Below, in pieces: positions 11,822 to 18,393 of a DNA stretch of 24,825 bases. Both the position numbers and the translations under genes were made by a program. Every line of letters starts with the position of its first letter. Positions within the stretch are counted from its first letter, which is position 1. The notes beneath the pieces were generated by a model that ran no database searches, was not told the DNA's origin, and was given only the letters and a program-made list of their open reading frames with translations. The stretch comes from a virus, in the IMG/VR virus record IMGVR_UViG_3300023179_000491, positions 1 to 24,825 of that record. The stretch is one strand, 5' to 3'.

Positions 11822-14407
11822 GCGCAGTAACACTTAATATAACTGAATTAAAAACCTTAATTCAACATATAATAAATAATAATAGATTTTTACAAAATCA
11901 GGATAAATTGCCTGTATCTGTAGAAGTTATTGGTGAATCAGGGATTGGAAAGACATCATCTATAATGCAAATTGCAAAAGAAAACAATCTTAATTTTGTA
12001 AAATTAAATTTAAGTCAAATTGAAGAATTGGGGGATTAATATTAAGTTTTATTTTGTATATTATTAAAATAAAAACCAACCAGGTCCCCTTAAAATTCCG
12101 TGAACTCAGGGAACATCCTGCAAAGGACAATCCTGAGCCAAGTTATATAGAAATATATAGAAGGTGCAACGACTAGATATAGTAATCTTACCGGGTGGTG
12201 CTGAAGATGAAATATCCACGAGCGCGGAACAACAATTTATATCTACCAAGATTTAAAGATTGTTGATGATATAGTCTGAACTGCATAGTAATATGCAGAA
12301 CTATAGGATAAAGAGCCTATAGGATAACATTATGTTAGTTGGTTTCCCAGTCCGACAATTTCAAATGTATAAAGAACAAAAAGTTACAGACGGTAATTTA
12401 AATTATTTGACTAATCAAAAAGTTGATTCTGTAAAAAAAGTAGGTGTTTGGGTAGATGAACAAACAATGAATGAATATCTAAAGAACGGATATAAAATAA
12501 CAGGAAAAAATAGAATGTCTTATTGCGCTCCAGAATGGATTGCTGATAAAAAAGAAGGTGGTATTTTATTATTAGATGACTGGAATCGTGCTCAAAAATA
12601 AATAGGAAACTATTTGTTCCGGTTAACTAGAAGTTGTATATTAGAGTATGGAGAATTTATTTAAAACAAGATCACTAGCTAAAACTTATAATATTTCTGG
12701 AATTTATCTTATACAGATAGGTAACAAAATGTATGCAGGTGGTTCAGTATCTATAGGTAAAAGACTTCTTACTCATAAAAGCCGTTTAAAAAATGCTAAA
12801 CACAATAATCCAATCATGATTAATTGCTTTAATAAATATGGTGAAAATCATTGTAATTTTAAAGTATTAGAAGAATGTGAGGAGAATGTATTAGTAGAAA
12901 GAGAAAAATTTTATATAGATGTTCTTAAACCAGAACTAAATATAGAATTAGATCCTATAAAACAAAACGGCAGCTATAAAGCCAAAAAAGTTTATCAGTA
13001 TGATTTAGATGGAACTTTTATTCAAGAACATGAGTCAGCATCTTCTGCTGAAAGATCTCTTAACAGATCTAATACAAAAGTATCTCAATGTGCTATGGGT
13101 AAGAGAAAATCCGCATACGATTACTTATGGTCTTATAACAAAGTAGACAAGCTGGTCTATGAAAACAACAGCTCTAAAGCTAAAGCAAAAAAAGTATCAC
13201 AGTACACTATGGAAGGTGAGTTAATCATAACTCATGACTCTGTAGCTGCTGCTGTAAGATCACTTAACTTGCAAGAAAATGCAGCTACTAATATTAGTAG
13301 TGCTGCTTTAGGAAATACTAGCCGCGCATATAATTATGTGTGGAAGTATGAATAAATCTGATGTGGGCACGTAATCCTGTGAATTGCTGGAACACCCTTA
13401 GAGCCAAGTAAGCTACAACATAATCTGTAAAGATAAATGTGAATGCTGAAAATTACTTGGATTGGGCAATCAGCAGCCAAGTAGCCTAGAAATAGGTTGA
13501 AGGTTCAACGACTAGTGTATGGAGTCTAAACAAGTAAAGTTGTAGATAGTAAAACACCAAGAGCGCAGGACACCTTTAAAAGGTGAAGATATAGTCTGGA
13601 CTATAAAGAAATTTATAGAAAATCAAGTTAAATGCTTGATTGTTAACAAATTAGGACACTAGATTTATTCAGGCGTGTATGGAATTAATTGACCGACAAA
13701 CTTATATATCATGGTCTCTTCCAAAAGATTGGCATATTATTCTTACAGCAAATCCGGATAACGGAGAATATTCGGTTAATTCTATTGATGTTGCTCAAAA
13801 AACAAGATATATATCTGCTAATTTAAAATTTGATATTGATATATGGGCTAAATGGGCTGAAAAAGAAAATATAGATAATAGATGTATTAACTTTTTATTG
13901 CTTCATCCAGAACTTGTAAGTACAGAAACTAATGCAAGATCAATAACAACATTTTTTAATTCAATATCTAGCTTTGAATCTTTTGAGGATAATTTACATT
14001 TAATTCAATTAATTGGTGAAGGATCAGTTGGAGATACTTTTGCATCTATGTTTACACTATTTATTAATAATAAATTAGATAAACTAGTTAATCCTAAAGA
14101 ATTATTATTAAATGCTAATGAAACTTATATTTTAAATTTATTAAAATCAAATATTAATCATAATAATTCTTATCGAGCAGATATAGCTTCTATTTTAGCA
14201 ACAAGATTAACAAATTTTACTTGTTTATATGCTGAAAATAATACTATTACTCCTACGATAACGGAAAGATTAATTAAATTATGTACTGAAGATTATTTTA
14301 CAAATGATTTAAAATATTTAATTGTTAGAGGAATTTTTAATAACAATAAACAAAAATTTGCAAAATTATTAATGAATCCAGAAATTATTAAAATGACAAT
14401 GAAATGA
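11818..14407 (+). CDS. MoxR-type AAA+ ATPase, split by two group I introns
   Basis: Joined exons 11818-12036, 12335-12592 and 13655-14407 give 409 residues. Exon 1 holds Walker A GESGIGKT (39-46) and ends ...QIEELGD. Exon 2 begins LVGFPV, the conserved MoxR segment, and ends with Walker B GGILLLDDWNRA (148-159). Exon 3 begins DTRFIQACMELIDRQ and has sensor 1 ILTANPDNGEY, then a helical C-terminal region. AAA+ ATPases of this class form hexamers and work with VWA proteins; the partner is the upstream gene (ATGA overlap). The unspliced message would yield only the Walker A fragment (73 aa). A terminator-like hairpin just past the stop lies in the next gene. Confidence 0.88.
12037..12334 (+). 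ncRNA. group I intron 3, compact and without an ORF
   Basis: 298-nt ribozyme intron. P1: GGGGAT (ending 12036) pairs with guide GTCCCC (12084-12089) with U.G at the splice site. P10: AACCAAC (12074-12080) pairs with the 3' exon GTTGGTT (12338-12344). Core: TCCTGAGCC (12131-12139), GCAACGACTAG (12165-12175) and GATATAGTC (12268-12276) forming P7; last base G12334. Nineteen bases from GATATAGTC onward (12268-12286) are identical to intron 1, and much of the core aligns, so the two share a recent ancestor. Confidence 0.9.
12335..12592 (+). CDS. exon 2 of the MoxR-type ATPase
   Basis: 86 codons from LVGFPVRQ to LDDWNRA. The ATG at 12332 belongs to the intron and is not a start. The exon's last bases CGTGCT pair with the guide GGCACG (13366-13371) of intron 4. 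Confidence 0.88.
12593..13654 (+). mobile_element. group I intron 4 with a GIY-YIG gene in the P1 loop
   Basis: 1062-nt intron just after Walker B. P1: CGTGCT (12587-12592) with GGCACG (13366-13371), U.G at the splice site. P10: the bases before the guide (13351-13364) are complementary to the 3' exon (13656-13669) at 12 of 14 positions, unusually long. Core elements are GAATTGCTGGAA (13380-13391), AATCAGCAGCC (13470-13480), GTTCAACGACTAG (13503-13515) and GATATAGTCTGG (13588-13599); GACT/AGTC form P7. Last base G13654. The endonuclease gene lies between the 5' splice site and the guide. Confidence 0.88.
12648..13355 (+). CDS. GIY-YIG homing endonuclease with two NUMOD1-like repeats
   Basis: 235-residue intron-encoded endonuclease that would cut intronless MoxR-type genes. 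The GIY-YIG nuclease domain occupies about residues 15-105: SGIYLIQIGNKMYAGG (GIY 18-20, YAG for YIG at 29-31), R39 in IGKRL, and the conserved E in VEREKFYI near 86. Two tandem ~50-residue repeats follow, starting KKVYQYDLDG (about 114) and KKVSQYTMEG (about 180), each with an S/A-rich helix and a final Y-x-W motif. These match the NUMOD1 DNA-recognition module. The stop codon lies within the extended P10 strand of the intron. A weak promoter-like pair (TTTG 12613, TATATTAG 12637) lies upstream, probably too close to the ATG to serve. Confidence 0.88.
   Translation: MENLFKTRSLAKTYNISGIYLIQIGNKMYAGGSVSIGKRLLTHKSRLKNAKHNNPIMINCFNKYGENHCNFKVLEECEENVLVEREKFYIDVLKPELNIELDPIKQNGSYKAKKVYQYDLDGTFIQEHESASSAERSLNRSNTKVSQCAMGKRKSAYDYLWSYNKVDKLVYENNSSKAKAKKVSQYTMEGELIITHDSVAAAVRSLNLQENAATNISSAALGNTSRAYNYVWKYE
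13655..14407 (+). CDS. exon 3 of the MoxR-type ATPase
   Basis: 250 codons beginning DTRFIQAC, then MELIDRQ. The internal ATG at 13679 would start eight codons too late and lose the Walker B-linked helix. The exon carries sensor 1 and the C-terminal helical domain. Confidence 0.88.
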   Translation, partial: DTRFIQACMELIDRQTYISWSLPKDWHIILTANPDNGEYSVNSIDVAQKTRYISANLKFDIDIWAKWAEKENIDNRCINFLLLHPELVSTETNARSITTFFNSISSFESFEDNLHLIQLIGEGSVGDTFASMFTLFINNKLDKLVNPKELLLNANETYILNLLKSNINHNNSYRADIASILATRLTNFTCLYAENNTITPTITERLIKLCTEDYFTNDLKYLIVRGIFNNNKQKFAKLLMNPEIIKMTMK

Positions 14408-15381
14408 TAGAACCTCACATACTATCTTATTTTAATTTAGACGAAGCCTCCATGTTGGAGGTTTCGTTTTCTAATTTTGCTGAAACGCATTCATATTTTA
14501 GAGTTGATTCTGAATTATATTATGATTTAATGAATAAATTAAAAAAAAATACAACATATAATTCAACAAAAAATAAATTATATTTATTACCAAATTCTAC
14601 AACATCTCTGTTAAGAGTAAAAAGCATATTAAAAGAAGAAAAAAACTATTTAACAGGAGACTTAGAAAATTCTGATTTATTAATTACTCATGATAATTTA
14701 GAATATTGCCAAGGAAGATACGATACTGATTTAATTAAAAATTCAAGGTATTCATTTTTACGCCCACAATATGCAATTTTGCATAAAAAAACAATATATC
14801 TTAATGCTAATAATTGGAAAAATCGATATAAATTGAAAAACTTTTTAAATGTGTCTTCTGATCATATGAACTATTTAGATTCTGTTTTTTTAGTAAAAAG
14901 TCAAATTTTAAAGATTATTTATACAATTGAAAATAAAAATATTGGAATTATACATGTTGACGATATTCAATCTACTAATAAAAATTTAATATTATCAGAA
15001 GAGCTTGCCGAAAATATTATAGCAATGTTAAATAATAATGATAAAGATAATTTAAACATTTTAGCAAAATTACTTCCCAATGTTGTTATAGATAATCCAT
15101 ATTATATGTGGCAAATACTTAAGAAAAAGCCAAAATTATTATATATTTTTCGTCGAGATAAAGATGTAACCAAGTGGATTAATAAAAATAATCTTCAAGA
15201 ACTATATGATTTAGACACTGAAGATTTTATAATTAAATCATGCGAAGAAAATACAATGAACAATAAAATTTTTAGTATTTTAGAAAAAGAAAATAGAAAA
15301 TTAATATCTATAAGTAATGGAAAATTATATAATGTTAAATTTTTTTTAAAAGATGAATACAAAAAATATACCCAAAATTAG
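14404..15381 (+). CDS. hypothetical protein, 325 aa
   Basis: Cytoplasmic protein of unknown family, AT-biased composition (N, K, I, L rich), starting within the stop of the MoxR-type gene (ATGA). Mixed alpha/beta N-terminal half (SRYSFLRPQYAILHKK) and helical C-terminal half (AENIIAMLNNNDKDNL, ILKKKPKLLYIF). No motif recognised. A strong terminator-like hairpin occupies codons 13-22, so the extreme N-terminus is constrained by RNA structure. It overlaps the next gene by 29 nt. It may work with the MoxR-VWA pair above or the nuclease below; nothing in the sequence decides. Confidence 0.7.
   Translation: MIEPHILSYFNLDEASMLEVSFSNFAETHSYFRVDSELYYDLMNKLKKNTTYNSTKNKLYLLPNSTTSLLRVKSILKEEKNYLTGDLENSDLLITHDNLEYCQGRYDTDLIKNSRYSFLRPQYAILHKKTIYLNANNWKNRYKLKNFLNVSSDHMNYLDSVFLVKSQILKIIYTIENKNIGIIHVDDIQSTNKNLILSEELAENIIAMLNNNDKDNLNILAKLLPNVVIDNPYYMWQILKKKPKLLYIFRRDKDVTKWINKNNLQELYDLDTEDFIIKSCEENTMNNKIFSILEKENRKLISISNGKLYNVKFFLKDEYKKYTQN
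14441..14478 (+). terminator. intrinsic terminator-like hairpin inside the 14404 gene
   Basis: ACGAAGCCTCCA (14441-14452) pairs with TGGAGGTTTCGT (14456-14467) across a 3-nt loop, 12 bp with one G.U, followed by a T-rich tract. It lies 37 nt after the ATG and would end the primase-to-MoxR transcript while sitting in the next gene's coding sequence. Confidence 0.7.
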
Positions 15382-16345
15382 ATTGGGTTCTTATACCGAT
15401 TCTTTAAATGCTTATGTTTCTGCCATGTATTCTGTTTATATTTCAGATAATGATGAAAAAGAAAATTTTTATGATGAAATTAAAAATAATTTTATAGATA
15501 TTAGAAAAGAAAATATAAAAAATAAAACATTTTATAGAAATCCAGATATTAATATTCATAGAGATAAATTAAATAATTTAAAAGATAAATTTAATATTTC
15601 AATTAAAAGAGATGCTGAAAAAGCTGATTATATTATAATTAATCCCATAAATTTAAAAAAATGTAATATAATTAATTGTAAAGCTTATTATAAAGAAGAT
15701 GTAATAAAAAATAATTTTTTTAATAGTGAAGATTTAAAAAATATCATTACTTCTTGTTCTTCTGAAATTGTATTTATATATCTAAGCGGATATAATAATA
15801 ATATAAAAATTCTTAGCAATATTAAAAGTATAAATAAAGCATTTTATGATGTTTCTTATTTAAAATTTAATCCAAATTATTTATCTCAGAAAAATTTAAT
15901 ATCATCTTTAGATTTAGAACAAATTTGCACAGAAGATAATAAAATATTAAATATTGAAGACTATTATTTTTTAATAAAAATGTTAAAAAATAAAAATGAT
16001 TGTGATTTAGCTTTAGAAATACTTGCTAATTGCAATTATGAAAAATCTAAACATATAATATATTGCATCTTTTTTTTATATGAAAATATAATAAAACAAA
16101 ATACAACGAGTTATAATTTAATAAATATTAAAAGTTTGAGAAACAAAATTCAAGAGTTTTCTATTCGCCCACATTATTCATATTATGCGGGCCTTGCCTT
16201 AGCTAAAGGTTTACAAAAAAATAATATTTTGCATCAAGAAGCAATTGAAATAGTTAAAAAATTAATTCAAGAAGAAATATATAAGAATTTTGACCACGAT
16301 ATTATTACTGTAGAAAATTTTTCATTTAAAATATATGGACAATAA
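15353..16345 (+). CDS. hypothetical protein, 330 aa
   Basis: Not recognised. Residues 1-75 contain a possible degenerate nucleotide- or protein-binding segment (RLGSYTDSLNAYVSAM). The C-terminal ~130 residues read as paired helices (LALEILANCNY, then HIIYCIFFLYENI, then YYAGLALAKGL), resembling a TPR/HEAT-like solenoid. It overlaps both neighbours by 29 and 11 nt. No membrane segment is convincing; the hydrophobic stretch near IYCIFFLYE is short. Function unknown. Confidence 0.68.
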   Translation: MNTKNIPKIRLGSYTDSLNAYVSAMYSVYISDNDEKENFYDEIKNNFIDIRKENIKNKTFYRNPDINIHRDKLNNLKDKFNISIKRDAEKADYIIINPINLKKCNIINCKAYYKEDVIKNNFFNSEDLKNIITSCSSEIVFIYLSGYNNNIKILSNIKSINKAFYDVSYLKFNPNYLSQKNLISSLDLEQICTEDNKILNIEDYYFLIKMLKNKNDCDLALEILANCNYEKSKHIIYCIFFLYENIIKQNTTSYNLINIKSLRNKIQEFSIRPHYSYYAGLALAKGLQKNNILHQEAIEIVKKLIQEEIYKNFDHDIITVENFSFKIYGQ

Positions 16346-17291
16346 AGAAAGTAAATTTTATAATTCTAATTTTAATTTTAGTTATTCATCTTTGAACAAA
16401 CTATTACATTCTCCTTCTATATTTTATAAAGAATATATATTAGAAGAACGAGAAGAAAAATTAGAAAAACATTTAGTTGAAGGCAAACTAATTCACTGTC
16501 TTTTATTAGAACCGGAAAATCTAAACATAAAGTTTAAAATTATTCCAAATAAATTACCTACAGATAATGTACGAAAAATCATGCATAAACTAGCAAATAG
16601 AGGGTTAATGAATGATTTATCATCCACTGAACTTGAACCTTATATTTTAGAAGCTTTAAAACAAGAAGACTTATATCAAAGCTTAAAAGAAGATTCTGCA
16701 AGACTTGCAAAAATTCAATGTGAAGAAAATAAAGAATACTGGAAATATCTTACTAATCCTAATATAAATATTATAGATAACGATACTTTGCAAAGTTGTC
16801 AAGACAGAGTTAACATTATTAAATCTAATCAAGAAATAATAGAACTTCTTTCCAGAAATAATCAAACATTTATAGAACAATATTTAGAATGTAAATTAAA
16901 AAACAAAAATTTTGGTTTAAAAGGATATCTTGATTTTTATAAAATAGATGATTTTAACAAGTCAATTATTGTATGTGATTTTAAAACCACAAGTAAAAGC
17001 ATAACTGAATTTAAAGAAACAATTGATTATTATAATTATTGGTTACAAACTGCAATTTATTGTAAACTTGTTCACGATAACATAGAAGAATCCAAAAAGA
17101 ACTATGCATTTTTATATAAGTTTATTGTATTAGATAAATATAATCAAGTATATGTATTTGATGTATCTAAAGCAACATTAAATATATGGTCTGAGCTTTT
17201 GATAAATGCGATAGAAATAGCAAATTATCACTATACAAATAATAATTATAAATTACCGTATGAATACTTAGTAAATAAAATTGTAATTTAA
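16335..17291 (+). CDS. PD-(D/E)XK nuclease, RecB/Cas4-like
   Basis: 318-residue exonuclease-like protein. The motifs of the RecB-type PD-(D/E)XK fold are in order: SYSSLNKLLHSP near the N-terminus, GKLIHCLLLEP with H54, GYLDFY (D200), VCDFKTT (D215, K217), and the Q-x-x-x-Y helix WLQTAIYCKLV (Q238, Y242). Metal binding by H54, D200 and D215 is expected. No iron-sulphur cysteine cluster is evident, so it is closer to phage-encoded single-domain nucleases than to Cas4. It likely works in phage recombination or host DNA degradation. Stop and next start overlap (TAATG). Confidence 0.85.
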   Translation: MDNKESKFYNSNFNFSYSSLNKLLHSPSIFYKEYILEEREEKLEKHLVEGKLIHCLLLEPENLNIKFKIIPNKLPTDNVRKIMHKLANRGLMNDLSSTELEPYILEALKQEDLYQSLKEDSARLAKIQCEENKEYWKYLTNPNINIIDNDTLQSCQDRVNIIKSNQEIIELLSRNNQTFIEQYLECKLKNKNFGLKGYLDFYKIDDFNKSIIVCDFKTTSKSITEFKETIDYYNYWLQTAIYCKLVHDNIEESKKNYAFLYKFIVLDKYNQVYVFDVSKATLNIWSELLINAIEIANYHYTNNNYKLPYEYLVNKIVI

Positions 17292-17809
17292 TGCATAAAT
17301 TACCAGATAAATACTTTCAAAAAAGTAAAGTATTTTTATATCCTTTATTAGGTTTTAAAAGAGGTTTGGAATTTATCCCAATAAATACTTATATTTGTTG
17401 GGATAATCAAATCTCAAAAAAAGATTATAAACTAATATGTGTTTATAATACAGAAAACACATTAGAATTTTTAAACTTTTTAAATAAGTATTTAAAAACT
17501 AACTCTTTATATCGGGATCATATGGATTCCGAATCCAAACAAATATGTATTTTTAATATTTTTATTTTTAAAGAAGAATTTAATAATTTTATTGATGGTT
17601 ACTATTCTAAATTTTCAAGAAATTCAAAAAATACAATATTAAAATATTTTAATGGAACTAAGAGCTATATCAATATAGATGCTTATTTAAATCCAGATAA
17701 ATACCACGAACATTATGCTGATTTTTTTAATGAAGATATAAATATTATAAGAAAAGTTTACGAAACATGCGATAAGCCTGATATTGAAAAAGAAACCCTT
17801 TATTTATAA
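17291..17809 (+). CDS. hypothetical protein, 172 aa
   Basis: No recognised family. Rich in aromatic residues, mixed alpha/beta, with a C-terminal helix (DINIIRKVYETCDK). It starts on the overlap TAATG with the nuclease gene and ends 4 nt before the next ATG, so it belongs to the nuclease-polymerase operon. Function unknown. Confidence 0.65.
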   Translation: MHKLPDKYFQKSKVFLYPLLGFKRGLEFIPINTYICWDNQISKKDYKLICVYNTENTLEFLNFLNKYLKTNSLYRDHMDSESKQICIFNIFIFKEEFNNFIDGYYSKFSRNSKNTILKYFNGTKSYINIDAYLNPDKYHEHYADFFNEDINIIRKVYETCDKPDIEKETLYL

Positions 17810-17813
17810 AACT

Positions 17814-18197
17814 ATGCAAAATAACTTTGGTCAAAATATGCTTATAATTTCCTCTTTATTTAAAGGAAATCCCTCGTTTAGTTTGATGCCTATATCTGAT
17901 AGTTGTCCTTATGTTGAAGCTTTATTTGATCCCGAATCAAAAATATTAGCTGTAATATCTAAAATCAAAAAAGAAAGTTTGCATATGGTTCCCAGATTAG
18001 ATGATTCTGGAAACATAATTCCCATAAAAAATGGAAATAAACAACAACGTTTGCAAATAGAAACTTTTAATGAATTTTATATTATCAAAAAGGAAGAAAT
18101 AATAGATTTTATATCTAAATTCGCAATTAATTCAATTGATGAATATATAAAATACTTTGATACTTCAGAAGATGCTGATAAAACAAATTCCTTATAG
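17814..18197 (+). CDS. hypothetical protein, 127 aa
   Basis: Start at ATG 17814 is preferred: the only in-frame start further upstream, at 17784, is a TTG inside the previous gene. It begins MQNNFGQNMLI and contains MPISDSCPYVEALFDPESK and a later ETFNEFYIIKKEE strand, a pattern that looks like a small conserved beta-rich phage protein upstream of the polymerase. No catalytic motif is seen. It overlaps the next small gene by 26 nt. Confidence 0.62.
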   Translation: MQNNFGQNMLIISSLFKGNPSFSLMPISDSCPYVEALFDPESKILAVISKIKKESLHMVPRLDDSGNIIPIKNGNKQQRLQIETFNEFYIIKKEEIIDFISKFAINSIDEYIKYFDTSEDADKTNSL

Positions 18198-18393
18198 TAA
18201 TAATTGTTTTGGAGAAATTACATTAAAAAGAAATACTCAGTTGTTTTTTAATGATATTTTTATGCCAGAAGAATATAGATGTTATATAATTGATTTGGAT
18301 AAAAATACAAGAACTTATTTAACTTCATTTGATACTGAAAGTAAAGCTCTTGAATATCTAAACTTAATAAATAATGAAAAACTGGATACATGA
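18172..18393 (+). CDS. small hypothetical protein, 73 aa
   Basis: ATG 18172 is chosen because the longer frame would begin at a TTG (18157). Contains CYIIDLDKNTRTYLTSF and a helix SKALEYLNLIN. Not recognised. Overlaps the gene before (26 nt) and the polymerase (20 nt), indicating translational coupling. Confidence 0.5.
   Translation: MLIKQIPYSNNCFGEITLKRNTQLFFNDIFMPEEYRCYIIDLDKNTRTYLTSFDTESKALEYLNLINNEKLDT

Noticed and set aside
12332-12601. A separate small gene starting at ATG 12332
   Set aside because: The ATG is intronic and the protein is the middle of the MoxR-type ATPase, bounded by P1/P10-supported splice sites.
12613-12644. Promoter for the GIY-YIG gene (TTTG, 20 nt, TATATTAG)
   Set aside because: One mismatch in the key TTTG, and the start codon lies only 3 nt downstream, before any likely transcription start.
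17784-17813. TTG start for the 17814 gene
   Set aside because: TTG inside the preceding coding sequence; ATG 17814 lies just after that gene's stop.
18157-18171. TTG start for the 18172 gene
   Set aside because: ATG at 18172 is available with less overlap.
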